64,000 bases of DNA from CAIYRG01 sp965247505 (lineage in GTDB: Bacteria; Pseudomonadota; Alphaproteobacteria; Micropepsales; Micropepsaceae), in NCBI GenBank assembly GCA_965247505.1, contig OZ252020.1, positions 1,922,001 to 1,986,000 on the forward strand. Direction: 5' to 3'. Position 1 is the first letter of the stretch. Each line of letters begins with the position of its first letter. Made by a program: the position numbers and the translations under genes. The notes under the pieces are model-generated. The model was given only the letters and a program-made list of their open reading frames with translations, ran no database searches and was not told the origin of the DNA. Shown piece by piece: positions 1-8,881 of this stretch.

Positions 1-1839
1 CACCGATTGCATGAAGGATTTGAAAACACGCGCAGGAAGACCGCCGCCCGTTGCGCGATTCATCTCCGCATTGTCGTCATTTCCGATCCAAACGCTGCAA
101 ACAAAGTCGGCTGTAAAGCCGACAAACCAAGCATCGCGATAATCCTGAGAAGTGCCGGTCTTCCCTGCAAGCGGGCGCTCGCCAAGGGAGGCAGCCCGCC
201 CCGTGCCTTCACTGACCGCACGCATCATCATTTGGGTCAATTCCGAATTGATCTCTGCGCTCATAACACGCCCCATTCCCGTGCCACGGCGCTCATAGAG
301 AACCCTACCCGACTCGGTGGAGATTCGCCTTACAACATAAGGAATTACACCTGTCCCGCCATTGGCGATTGCGGCGTAGGCGGTCACCATTTCAATAGGC
401 GTCACCTCCGAAGTCCCGAGCGCCAGCGAGGGAACCGCGAGAAGGTCTGCCGTTACTCCAAGCCGATGCGCCGTGCGCACGACGCGCTCCGGGCCAACCG
501 CGTTTGTGAGTTGAACCGCCGCCGAATTCGACGAATGTGCAAGCGCGTAGGAAAGTGTAATCTCACCTTCATACTCTCCGTCATAATTTTCAGGCGCCCA
601 GTTGCCGACGCTCACCGGGCCGTCGAAGACTCGATCTTCAGGACGAAAGCCTTGCTCCAACGCGGAAAGATATACAAAAGGTTTGAATGCCGAACCCGGC
701 TGACGATAGGCATCGGTTGCCCGGTTAAACTGACTGTCGTCATAGGATCGCCCACCGACTAGCGCGCGAACTTCGCCTTGGGGCGTCATGGCAACCAATG
801 CACCCTGGCCGGCGCTAAGACGTTCGCCCTCCATTTCCAAACCGGCCGCCAGAGCATGTTCGGCGGCCGCCTGCGCATCGAGGTCGAGTGTCGTTTCGAT
901 AATCAGTCGCTCGGTGATTTCGGAATCCACACCGATGAAAGCCGGCACTGCGGAAATCACAAAATCGACAAAATAGCCTGCCCCTGGGGTCGCCAGCCCT
1001 GCGGTAATTTTTGGCCGCGTTGCAAGAGCGTCTTGAACCTCCTGTTCTTCGAGATAGCCTGAACGCTCCATGGCTCTAAGGACTATGCTCGCGCGGCCCA
1101 TGGCTCCGTCCATGTCGTTGGCTGCATTGTATCGTGAGGGTGCCTTGACGGAACCGGCGAGAATGGCCGCCTCGACTACATTCAGCGCGCCCGCAGGTTT
1201 TGAGAAAAAGCGCTGTGCAGCAGCTTCGATTCCATAGGCCCCTGCGCCAAAATAGACGCGATTGAGATAGAGCGTAAGAATTTGATTCTTCGTGTAGCGG
1301 CGCTCCAATTTGAGCGCCAAAATCGCCTCTTCGAATTTTCGCCGAAATGTTCTATCCGGCTGCAAGAAAAGATTCTTTGCCAATTGTTGCGTGATAGTCG
1401 AGCCACCCTGCACGAATGCGCCTTGCATGATGCCGACGATAAGCGCGCGCGCGAGGCCAAGCGGATCGATTCCAAAATGGTAGTAGAAGCGTCGATCCTC
1501 AATCGCGACCAAGGCGTTCGGGATATGGGAGGGAAGGTCCTCCACCATGACGATGTCGCCATGGGTAAGCCCGCGCCGCGTGATCATTCTTCCATCGACA
1601 TCAAGCAGCGTAATGTCGTCGCGCGGGTTGTAGGTCAGAAGGTTCGCCGTATCCGGAAGATCGGTGAAGAAATAGGAGCTGAAGACCAGGGCAAGAAATA
1701 CTGCCCAGACTCCGCCGGCAATAAGCGAATAGCGAATGCCGCTTCGGCGGCGCGGGGAACCACGCCCTTTCGCCCCGGCGCGCTTTCTCCCGCCAGGCCG
1801 TTTGATCCGGCTTGTTGACCGCTTATCAAACCCGCTCAT
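1..1839 (-). CDS. Class A penicillin-binding protein (PBP1A/1C-like), C-terminus beyond window
   Basis: Bifunctional peptidoglycan glycosyltransferase/transpeptidase anchored in the inner membrane. The frame is open from the ATG at 1839 to the left edge (613 codons, no stop). An Arg/Lys-rich cytoplasmic tail (about residues 1-35) precedes a single membrane segment (about 36-57). The glycosyltransferase motif EDRRFYYHFG has its catalytic Glu at about 114, followed by QGGSTITQQLAKN. The transpeptidase motifs are SAFK (Ser383, Lys386), SSN (436-438) and KTGTS (Lys560). All are intact, so the visible part should be active. It is read away from the IS1380 element to its right, and nothing else is in its transcription unit in the window. 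The exact PBP subclass cannot be set without the C-terminus. Confidence 0.93.
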   Translation of the reverse strand, partial: MSGFDKRSTSRIKRPGGRKRAGAKGRGSPRRRSGIRYSLIAGGVWAVFLALVFSSYFFTDLPDTANLLTYNPRDDITLLDVDGRMITRRGLTHGDIVMVEDLPSHIPNALVAIEDRRFYYHFGIDPLGLARALIVGIMQGAFVQGGSTITQQLAKNLFLQPDRTFRRKFEEAILALKLERRYTKNQILTLYLNRVYFGAGAYGIEAAAQRFFSKPAGALNVVEAAILAGSVKAPSRYNAANDMDGAMGRASIVLRAMERSGYLEEQEVQDALATRPKITAGLATPGAGYFVDFVISAVPAFIGVDSEITERLIIETTLDLDAQAAAEHALAAGLEMEGERLSAGQGALVAMTPQGEVRALVGGRSYDDSQFNRATDAYRQPGSAFKPFVYLSALEQGFRPEDRVFDGPVSVGNWAPENYDGEYEGEITLSYALAHSSNSAAVQLTNAVGPERVVRTAHRLGVTADLLAVPSLALGTSEVTPIEMVTAYAAIANGGTGVIPYVVRRISTESGRVLYERRGTGMGRVMSAEINSELTQMMMRAVSEGTGRAASLGERPLAGKTGTSQDYRDAWFVGFTADFVCSVWIGNDDNAEMNRATGGGLPARVFKSFMQSV

Positions 1840-2006
1840 TTTGTCGGCTCGCTCTTGGTTATTCTTTGGGGCTTGCTCGTCCACTAAATTCCCCAATATT
1901 TTCTAGGGCCTGGAAGGTTAACGAGGGATAAATGCCCAGGGTCCTTTGGGCCTCCCACCGTCCATAGCAACGCTTGAAAACGACATTGGTCCCCCAAAGA
2001 GGCTCA
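1840..2006. other. Intergenic region upstream of the PBP gene
   Basis: This stretch lies between the PBP start and the inferred left end of the IS1380 element and presumably holds the PBP promoter. I see no convincing gene. It does not encode the missing N-terminus of the MacA-like adaptor found beyond the IS, so that segment was lost, not merely separated. Confidence 0.5.
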
Positions 2007-3640
2007 CTTAAGGCAGCGATTGGTCAAAGATGGGGCATTTTGCATCCAAATTCGTGGAAATCGTACCACTTTCCCACCGCCAAGGGAACTGTATCCCCTA
2101 TGCAGCCATCCGATGGCATGATTTTGGTAATCGGCCCGCGCTTGGAAGGCCACTCGGTCATTTTTCTCGCCATCCAGACACACCTCTCCTGTCGCTTTCT
2201 CCTCGCCGTCGATTCCCTCGGCCTACGCCGGAGCGGGTCTTCGTCGCAGATCATCAATCAAGCTCAGGATTTTCCGGAACAGGTCCCTCGGCACCGCCAC
2301 CTCAGCCAATTGGAACGTAACGTAGCGGCCATGTCGGACAACCTTGGCCCCGATCTTCACCAGCTTGTCGCGCAACGTCGTCATCGACCAGTGCTCCACC
2401 TCCTTCGGCAAAGCCAGTGTCCTCATGAAGTTGCCCAGATTGTAGGCCAGGGCGTGAAGCTGGAGCCGAACGGCATTGTTGCGGAACTTGCGACATGACA
2501 GACGGGTCCAGTTGATGGCGTTCTTGCCTTCCTTGATGTGCTGCTCCGCCGTGCCACGGTGATTATAGAACGCCACCACCCGCTTGGTAGGGCGCGACAG
2601 ATTAGTGACGATGAAACCGACGCGAGGAACCAGCTCGCCGGGGTGCCACTCCACTTTGGCCACGACACGGCGCTTCTTGTTCCACGATCCGGCCTGATAG
2701 CTGAAGCTGGCGTGGAAACGGCGAACATGGTCGGGCGGGCGACCGACAGGTCGCGTAAGCAGATGGGCAATGTTCCGCTGGAGAATCGCGTTCGCTTTGA
2801 GGCGGATGACGTAGAGTAATCCCTCGGCTTCGAGATATTCGTATATCTCCGGTGAGGCGAAGGCGGCATCGCCACGAAAATACAGCCGCACCTTCCTTTC
2901 CTTATAGCGCATCACCACCGGCTCCAGAACATTCCGCCATCCGTCGGCACTGTGAACATTACCGGGGCGCAGGGAACATCTCTCCAAGTCGCCGAACTGG
3001 TTGAACAGGAATAGCGGATGGTAGCAGGTACAGCCGAAGTGACCATTGTACGCTGTTCCCTCTTGTTCGCCATGGGTCGGGCTGACGCTGCTGTCCATGT
3101 CGAGAATGATCATCTTCGGCGGATGGCGGTCATGAACCTTGTCGATCCACACCCCGTTCATGTCGACCAAGGCTTCAACGTTCTCGTCGGTGGCCAATAG
3201 CTCCGTCTCGAAGCGTCCCATCTGGCTGGTGGAAGCGGCCTGTCTTTCGATGGCCTTGCCGCCGACAATCCAGCGCATGGCGGGATCACGACCCAGACGA
3301 TCGGCATCGTTCACGTCGTCGTATCCGCCAAGACGGCCAAAGACGGACTGACGGAACTGCCCCGTTATGCCGTGCCATCCGTTCTTGCCGGTACGGCTGT
3401 CGTGGAAAACACCCTCGGCCATCTCAGTCAGGCCGAGGGCATCGTCAAGCTCCCGGTAGGCGAGCAACCCGGCATCAGAGGTGATCTTGGAACCGTGGAA
3501 TTCAAGCTTCAAGCGACGGTCAAAAACGACCCGAAGGCACCCCGGTTTCGATTCACCCATCGGGTGTGCCATATCCGCCGCTCCATGCATGCTACAACTT
3601 CATGATTCTTATAGCAGAATCGCCTTCTCGCCGCACTGAA
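2007..3640 (-). mobile_element. IS1380-family insertion sequence (ends approximate)
   Basis: An element of about 1.6 kb, a usual size for IS1380, carrying one intact transposase. Its right end abuts the truncated macA-like frame. Imperfectly related sequences (aaggcagcgatt near 2010 and, inverted, aatcgccttctc near 3627) may be parts of the terminal repeats. I could not define clean inverted repeats or a target duplication, so both ends are estimates. Lack of a target duplication would fit an adjacent deletion. Confidence 0.7.
2223..3590 (-). CDS. IS1380-family transposase
   Basis: A 455-residue DDE transposase that cuts and joins the IS ends. Catalytic-core motifs are visible in order: LDMDSSVSPTHG (first Asp), YFRGDAAFASPE (second Asp), and the C-terminal YNHRGTAEQHIKEGKNA box containing the Glu. 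Length and the YxxRGxxE box match the IS1380 family, and the frame is uninterrupted, so the element could still be active. The start could also be the internal Met at about residue 7 (MAHPMGES). It is read opposite to the macA remnant it borders. Confidence 0.92.
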   Translation of the reverse strand: MHGAADMAHPMGESKPGCLRVVFDRRLKLEFHGSKITSDAGLLAYRELDDALGLTEMAEGVFHDSRTGKNGWHGITGQFRQSVFGRLGGYDDVNDADRLGRDPAMRWIVGGKAIERQAASTSQMGRFETELLATDENVEALVDMNGVWIDKVHDRHPPKMIILDMDSSVSPTHGEQEGTAYNGHFGCTCYHPLFLFNQFGDLERCSLRPGNVHSADGWRNVLEPVVMRYKERKVRLYFRGDAAFASPEIYEYLEAEGLLYVIRLKANAILQRNIAHLLTRPVGRPPDHVRRFHASFSYQAGSWNKKRRVVAKVEWHPGELVPRVGFIVTNLSRPTKRVVAFYNHRGTAEQHIKEGKNAINWTRLSCRKFRNNAVRLQLHALAYNLGNFMRTLALPKEVEHWSMTTLRDKLVKIGAKVVRHGRYVTFQLAEVAVPRDLFRKILSLIDDLRRRPAPA

Positions 3641-4501
3641 TATCGACGCTACTTGGGAAATGCGGCAGGCGCCAACGTCACGCAAAATGAAGCAACGCTC
3701 ACACAAACGCGTGCAAGTGCGGCGCGCACCGAAGGCTTGTTCGAGCGCAACGTCGTATCGGCGCAGGATCTCGAATCTGCGCGTGCCGATTTGCTGCGCG
3801 CGCAAGCGAACTTACAGCGTGCCCGTGCGGATGCGGCGCTCGCGGCCGCGCAAGTGGACGCCGACAGCACAGCTCTCAGCAAAACCGTGATCCGCTCACC
3901 TATAACCGGGGTCGTACTCGATCGGTTGGTGGAGCCTGGACAGGCGGTCGCCGCCTCGTTTCAAACGCCGGTCCTTTTTACTCTAGCGAGCGATCTTTCT
4001 CGGATGGAGTTGGTCATCGATATCGATGAGGCCGATATCGGTTCGGTGCGCGAGGGACAGACGGCAAGCTTTTCGGTCGACGCGTTTCCGCAGCGCAGAT
4101 TCGATGCTGAACTTGTGTCGGTACGCAACGCTCCGAATATTGAAAATGGGGTCGTGACCTATAAGGGCGTTCTTGTCGTCGACAATTCCAGCATGTTGTT
4201 GCGTCCGGGGCTTACGGCGAATGCGGACATTGTCGTCGCGGAACTTAGCGATAAACTGTTTGTCCCGAACGGCGCCTTGCGCTTTACGCCCAGCGTTGCA
4301 GAGGCGGGTCCAATTCCGCCTGCGCCCATCTTTGCCAATGGCGTTCTTTCCGGCCGTGTTTGGGTGCTCGAGGGCGGGCGGCCGACGCATCGCGATATTG
4401 TCGTCGGGCGCTCCGACGGCCAATTGACCGAAGTGATTTCAGGCGGTTTGGCCGCGGGCGACGAGGTGATAACCGATGCCCGAAATTCAAACGCGCCTTG
4501 A
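3641..4501 (+). pseudogene. 5'-truncated MacA/HlyD-type periplasmic adaptor
   Basis: The C-terminal part of a membrane-fusion protein for a MacAB-type exporter. The retained frame covers the coiled-coil hairpin (TRASAARTEGLFERNVVSAQ), the lipoyl/barrel return (VIRSPITGVVLDRLVEPGQ), the beta-barrel and the membrane-proximal domain, ending in GLAAGDEVITDARNSNAP. The N-terminal signal/anchor and first lipoyl half are missing, because the frame runs straight into the IS1380 end. The open frame extends to a possible start at 3566 inside the IS, but those residues look like IS sequence. The MacB-like ATPase and permease genes follow at once and are intact. Without an export signal the product is unlikely to work. 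Confidence 0.82.
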
Positions 4502-4516
4502 TCGCCGACCGTTTTT

Positions 4517-5218
4517 ATGACGCCCCCGCCCCTCCTTTTGTTTGACGACGTCACCAAGATTTACGGATCCGGTGAGGCAAAGGTTGTGGCGCTTGATCAT
4601 GTCGATATTTCCATTCAGGCTGGCGAGTTTGTCACGGTTATGGGCCCCTCGGGGTCCGGCAAATCAACAGCCATGAATATTCTTGGATGTCTCGATACGC
4701 CAAGCTCGGGCCACTATTATTTTGAGGGCATTGATGCCGCGAGCCTAAGCCGCGATCAGCGCGCGCTTTTGCGTCGAAACTATGTCGGGTTCGTTTTTCA
4801 AGGGTTCAATCTCTTAAAGCGCACAACGGCGCTTGAAAACCTCGAGCTCCCTCTCATCTATCGTGGCGCATCGCGAGAAGAACGCCGCGCATCGGCCGAA
4901 AAAGCGCTGGAGCTTGTCGGTCTTTCCGATCGTGCCACTCATACGGCCTCCGAGCTTTCGGGCGGCCAGCAACAGCGCGTAGCGATTGCCCGCGCCCTTG
5001 TGACCGAACCGAAAGTGATATTTGCCGATGAACCGACCGGAAATCTCGACACTGCCCGCGGACAGGAAATTATGCAGCTTTTGTCGTCGCTAAACACCGA
5101 ACAGGGAATCACAATTGTGCTTGTCACCCATGAGGAGGTCATTGCAACCTATGCCAGGCGCCGTATCTGTTTTCTCGATGGCCACATCGAGAGCGACATG
5201 GAAAAAGCACTCGCATGA
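4517..5218 (+). CDS. MacB/LolD-type ABC transporter ATPase
   Basis: A 233-residue ATP-binding subunit that powers an FtsX-type permease. It shows Walker A GPSGSGKST, Q-loop region FVFQGFNLLKRT, signature LSGGQQQRVAIARAL, Walker B VIFADEPTGNLD and H-loop VTHEE, a complete set. It starts 15 bases after the adaptor stop and overlaps the permease start by four bases (ATGA at 5215-5218), so the pair is translationally coupled. Here ATPase and permease are separate proteins, unlike the fused MacB at 35.4-37.4 kb. The truncated adaptor and the IS upstream make it doubtful that this exporter is expressed as a whole. Confidence 0.93.
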   Translation: MTPPPLLLFDDVTKIYGSGEAKVVALDHVDISIQAGEFVTVMGPSGSGKSTAMNILGCLDTPSSGHYYFEGIDAASLSRDQRALLRRNYVGFVFQGFNLLKRTTALENLELPLIYRGASREERRASAEKALELVGLSDRATHTASELSGGQQQRVAIARALVTEPKVIFADEPTGNLDTARGQEIMQLLSSLNTEQGITIVLVTHEEVIATYARRRICFLDGHIESDMEKALA

Positions 5219-6423
5219 TCGGCAATGCTCTCATTCTCGCCTTACGCGAAATCCGGCGTAATCTGATGCGCGCGGCGCTGACGACGCTTGGAATTGTTAT
5301 TGGCGTGGGCGCCGTGATCGCCATGGTGACAATCGGAAACGGGGCGCGTGAGGGCGTTGCCAACAGCATAGAATCCATGGGGCGCAATCTCATCATTCTT
5401 CAGCCCGGAACCCGGCGCGGGCCCGGTGGAGGGGGCCGTGCCAGCGCGCCACCGTTTACGCAAGGCGACGTCGACGTGATTACGCGCCAAGTCTCAGATA
5501 TTCGCGTCGCCGCCCTTGCGACGCGCGCCGCAACAATTATTGCCGGCAACCGAAATCATCCGACACAGGTCGCCGGAACCAGTAATGCTTATCTTGGCGT
5601 ACGCGACTGGCCAGTGATCGAAGGCCGCATTTTTTCTGACGCCGAGATGCGCGCCGGCCGCGCAGTCTGCGTGTTGGGGCAAACGGTCAAAAATGTTCTG
5701 TATGGCGGGCAGGATCCCATTGGCGATGAAATTCGCGTCGGACAAGTTCCTTGCGAGGTTGTTGGGGTGCTGTCCCCAAAGGGGCAATCGACCTTCGGGC
5801 AGGATCAGGATGATCTCGTGGTCATGCCGCTACGTACGCTGCAGCGCCGTCTTGCAGGTAATCTCGACATTGGAACAATATGGATCGGCGTGAACAACGC
5901 AGGCGACATCCCACGGATCAAAGAACAGCTCACCGAAATTCTCCGCGAGCGCCGTCACCTGATCAGCAATGAGCCCGACGATTTCCGAGTCAACGACATG
6001 CAGGAGATCGCCGGCGTGATGGATGCGACGGCCGCGATTCTCACGGCCTTCCTATCGGCCATCGCTGCCATAAGCCTATTGGTAGGCGGCATCGGCATCA
6101 TGAACATCATGCTGGTCAGTGTGACAGAGCGAACGCGCGAGATTGGAATCCGCATGGCCATTGGCGCCCGCGAAAGCGATGTCCTCACCCAGTTTCTCGT
6201 GGAAGCGGTGATGATGTCGGCGCTTGGCGGCATCGTCGGGATCGCAATTGGACTCATTGCGTCGGCGATCGTGGTTCATTTTTTCGAAGTGCCTTTTGTG
6301 CCTTCCTTGTCGATCATGCTGATCGCTTTCCTGTTTTCCGCCGCAATCGGCGTTGCCTTCGGCTATTTCCCCGCAAGAAGAGCGGCGCGCCTCGATCCCA
6401 TCGAGGCCCTCAGGCACGAATAG
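5215..6423 (+). CDS. MacB-like ABC transporter permease (FtsX family)
   Basis: A 402-residue inner-membrane subunit. It has an N-terminal transmembrane helix (about residues 20-42), a large periplasmic MacB_PCD domain, and three C-terminal helices of the FtsX domain containing the conserved GGIGIMNIMLVSVTERTREIGIRMAIGA segment (read here from about 288). Its start overlaps the ATPase stop. The likely role is export of a small molecule or lipid-linked substrate together with an adaptor and a TolC-like channel. The neighbouring adaptor is truncated and no outer-membrane factor gene is next to it. It ends six bases before the convergent response-regulator gene. Confidence 0.92.
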   Translation: MIGNALILALREIRRNLMRAALTTLGIVIGVGAVIAMVTIGNGAREGVANSIESMGRNLIILQPGTRRGPGGGGRASAPPFTQGDVDVITRQVSDIRVAALATRAATIIAGNRNHPTQVAGTSNAYLGVRDWPVIEGRIFSDAEMRAGRAVCVLGQTVKNVLYGGQDPIGDEIRVGQVPCEVVGVLSPKGQSTFGQDQDDLVVMPLRTLQRRLAGNLDIGTIWIGVNNAGDIPRIKEQLTEILRERRHLISNEPDDFRVNDMQEIAGVMDATAAILTAFLSAIAAISLLVGGIGIMNIMLVSVTERTREIGIRMAIGARESDVLTQFLVEAVMMSALGGIVGIAIGLIASAIVVHFFEVPFVPSLSIMLIAFLFSAAIGVAFGYFPARRAARLDPIEALRHE

Positions 6424-6429
6424 CGAGAG

Positions 6430-7107
6430 CTATCCCATCAAGCGGTAACCACCACTCTCAGTGATAAGAATTTTCGCGTAAGCGGAATCTTTCTCGATCT
6501 TTTGACGCAGGCGATAAATATGTGTTTCCAGCGTGTGTGTGGTCACGGCGGGATTATATCCCCAGACTTCGTGTAACAATACGTCGCGGCTGACCGTGTC
6601 GCCCGCACGCTGAAGAAACTTTAAAATATTCGTTTCCTTTTCCGTCAACCGAATGCGCCTATCGCCTTCGAGCAGCAATTTTGCGCTGGGACGGAATGTA
6701 TAAGGGCCGATACGATATATTGCCTCTTCGCTCGTTTCATGGCTGCGCAAATGGGCTTCCACACGCGCCATCAAAACCGCGAAGCGAAAGGGCTTGGCGA
6801 TATAATCATTTGCTCCCGCTTCAAGCCCGGCGATTGTATCTTCGTCCGAATCCGAAGCAGTAAGTATGAGAATGGGGCAGGTAACGCCCTTTTCCCGAAA
6901 CTCCCGGCATAATTCACGTCCGTCCCCGTCCGGGAGCGATACGTCCAAAACCATGAATTCATAAAGCCCGGACAGGCCCTTGTCCCGCGCTTCGGCAGCC
7001 GAGGCCACTCCGACCGGCTCGAAACCGCTAATTGCAAACTGCTCTGCCAGGGATTCGCGCAGCATATCGTCGTCGTCGACGAGAAATACGCGTTTGGAAC
7101 TAGGCAT
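6430..7107 (-). CDS. OmpR-type two-component response regulator
   Basis: A 225-residue regulator. The receiver domain has the acidic pocket at D11-D14, phospho-acceptor D55 in MVLDVSLPDGDG and the conserved Lys105 in DYIAKPF. The C-terminal winged-helix DNA-binding domain contains THTLETHIYRLRQKIE. I start it at the ATG at 7107, where the receiver fold begins; the open frame runs further upstream but that part lacks homology-like character. It faces the macB-like permease tail to tail. No histidine kinase lies beside it, so its partner is not in the window. Confidence 0.93.
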   Translation of the reverse strand: MPSSKRVFLVDDDDMLRESLAEQFAISGFEPVGVASAAEARDKGLSGLYEFMVLDVSLPDGDGRELCREFREKGVTCPILILTASDSDEDTIAGLEAGANDYIAKPFRFAVLMARVEAHLRSHETSEEAIYRIGPYTFRPSAKLLLEGDRRIRLTEKETNILKFLQRAGDTVSRDVLLHEVWGYNPAVTTHTLETHIYRLRQKIEKDSAYAKILITESGGYRLMG

Positions 7108-7189
7108 TTGGCACCTCTGCTCCCGGTGAGATATACGCGGCGGGCGGGAAACTCTACCCCGTTTTGCTTGAGCGGTGTATTTCCAGTCT

Positions 7190-8365
7190 ATGGCAGAGAA
7201 AAGGCAGGGCCAGGAAAAAGGCGGATCAGCGCAAGGCGCGGCGCTCATATCGGTGCAACACCAGGTTGAACGCGCTGTCGGTGATTTTCGCCGTGGAGCC
7301 CCAGTGCTTATTTGTGCGCCCCAAAGCGGAGGGGACCAAAACGGCGGGACGCTTGTTTTTGCCGCAGAAACAATCAGCGATACGATCTTGGAGCGCTTGC
7401 GGTGCACGAATAATGAACCGCTTGTAATGCTTCTCACATCTGCGCGTGCAGCGACGCTAAAGATCCGCCTCTACACGCCCGATGTTGTCGGCGTCACGCT
7501 TGAGCCCGGCGCCGATGCAAAACGCATACTCGCAATTGCCGATCCAGCGAGCGATCTGGCCGTGCCGTTAAAGGGCCCGTTCCAAGCGTTGCGCGGCGAT
7601 CTCCCGCCGGGCTCGCAGGCTGCAATCCACCTCGCAAAACTTGCCGGGCTCCTTCCGGCTGCGCTCGCTATTTCGGTGGCAGAGGAATCCGTCGCCGCGA
7701 TGGGCAGAGAGGTTTTGGCAATCGATGCGAGCGATGTCCTTTCCTTCGAAAACGATGCTGCCCGCACTTTGCAGTTGGTTGCGCGGGCACGAATGCCGCT
7801 CGAAGGAGCGGAGGCCTGCGAATTTGTATCATTCCGGCCCGCCGACGGTGGGACGGAACATCATGCGATTCTTATCGGCGAGAGTGGCGCAAAAGGATTG
7901 GCGACCCCCGGCCCGGTCCTCACGCGTCTTCATTCCGAATGTTTCACGGGCGATCTCTTAGGCTCGCTTCGCTGCGATTGCGGCGATCAGCTGCGCGGCG
8001 CGGTTCAGGCAATCGCGGCGGCGGGTGGCGGCGTTCTTCTCTATCTTGCTCAGGAAGGGCGCGGCATCGGGCTTATGAACAAACTGCGCGCTTATCGTCT
8101 TCAAGACCAGGGCTTCGACACTATCGAGGCAAATGAACGTCTCGGTTTTGAAGCCGACGAACGCCTTTATGATACCGCCGCGCGTATGCTCCAATTGCTC
8201 GGATATAGTTCAGTGAAACTAATGACGAATAATCCGGAGAAAATTGAGGCGCTGGAATCTTCAGGCATCAAGGTCGCCGAGCGCGTGGCACATAGCTTTC
8301 CGGACAATGTGCATAACCGCGATTACCTTAAGACCAAGGCCAAACGTGGCGGGCACCTCTATTGA
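7190..8365 (+). CDS. ribA: GTP cyclohydrolase II with degenerate RibB-like N-terminus
   Basis: First step of riboflavin synthesis: GTP to diaminohydroxyribosylaminopyrimidine phosphate, formate and pyrophosphate. The C-terminal half carries the zinc-binding segment HSECFTGDLLGSLRCDCGDQ, the catalytic region YLAQEGRGIGLMNKLRAY and MTNNPEKIEAL, so it should be active. The N-terminal about 190 residues resemble a DHBP synthase fold, but the acidic RibB signature is replaced by SGGDQNGGTLVFAAE, so that activity is probably lost. The start at 7190 is chosen; an upstream start at 7175 is also possible. It overlaps the next gene by four bases. Confidence 0.9.
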   Translation: MAEKRQGQEKGGSAQGAALISVQHQVERAVGDFRRGAPVLICAPQSGGDQNGGTLVFAAETISDTILERLRCTNNEPLVMLLTSARAATLKIRLYTPDVVGVTLEPGADAKRILAIADPASDLAVPLKGPFQALRGDLPPGSQAAIHLAKLAGLLPAALAISVAEESVAAMGREVLAIDASDVLSFENDAARTLQLVARARMPLEGAEACEFVSFRPADGGTEHHAILIGESGAKGLATPGPVLTRLHSECFTGDLLGSLRCDCGDQLRGAVQAIAAAGGGVLLYLAQEGRGIGLMNKLRAYRLQDQGFDTIEANERLGFEADERLYDTAARMLQLLGYSSVKLMTNNPEKIEALESSGIKVAERVAHSFPDNVHNRDYLKTKAKRGGHLY

Positions 8366-8877
8366 TCGATCTTGTTACTGTCAGATGTGAAAATGCCGGT
8401 TCCATTACCGATTGGGGTGCAGGCGCCCGCCGCTGCGCGATTGGCCTGGCCGGCATCGGCAAGAAAACACGCGAGGGTGACAATATTACGCCTGTGGGAG
8501 TTTGGCCTGTGCAGCGCGTTCTCTATCGTGCAGATCGTCAAAAAGCACCGGACACGGCGTTACACATCGTGCCCATCGAGATGAATGATGGCTGGTGCGA
8601 TGCGCCAGAAGATAAAAATTATAATCTCCCCATAAAATTTCCTTATGCGGCGAGCGCGGAGAAACTTTGGCGCGCCGATGCGCTTTACGACATTGTCGTT
8701 GTAATTGGATTTAACGATGCGCCGGTCGTTGCGGGGAGGGGCAGTGCCATATTTCTGCATGTCGCTGCAATGGACTTTGCGCATACCGAAGGCTGCGTTG
8801 CGCTGAAAAAAGAAGATCTCTCGGAGCTACTGCGCGATCTTTCCCCGACTGCAAAAATCCGGATCGAAGAATCTTAG
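8362..8877 (+). CDS. L,D-transpeptidase (YkuD) domain protein
   Basis: A 171-residue protein with the YkuD catalytic pattern: His133 in FLHVAAMDF and Cys145 in HTEGCVAL. Such domains cross-link or edit peptidoglycan peptides. The start is TTG at 8362, overlapping the ribA stop (TTGA), which implies coupled translation. No signal peptide or membrane segment is evident, which is unusual for a cell-wall enzyme. The protein may leave by another route, have a cytoplasmic substrate, or start elsewhere. Its coupling to ribA is probably a matter of operon convenience. Confidence 0.82.
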   Translation: MIDLVTVRCENAGSITDWGAGARRCAIGLAGIGKKTREGDNITPVGVWPVQRVLYRADRQKAPDTALHIVPIEMNDGWCDAPEDKNYNLPIKFPYAASAEKLWRADALYDIVVVIGFNDAPVVAGRGSAIFLHVAAMDFAHTEGCVALKKEDLSELLRDLSPTAKIRIEES

Positions 8878-8881
8878 CGCG

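Noticed and set aside
2024..2257. A 77-codon frame downstream of the IS1380 transposase
   Set aside because: It overlaps the transposase end and lies in the IS end region. Its composition is not protein-like and no family is recognised.
3372..3605. A plus-strand frame opposite the start of the IS1380 transposase, leading to the macA remnant
   Set aside because: Antisense to an intact transposase and not in phase with adaptor-like sequence.
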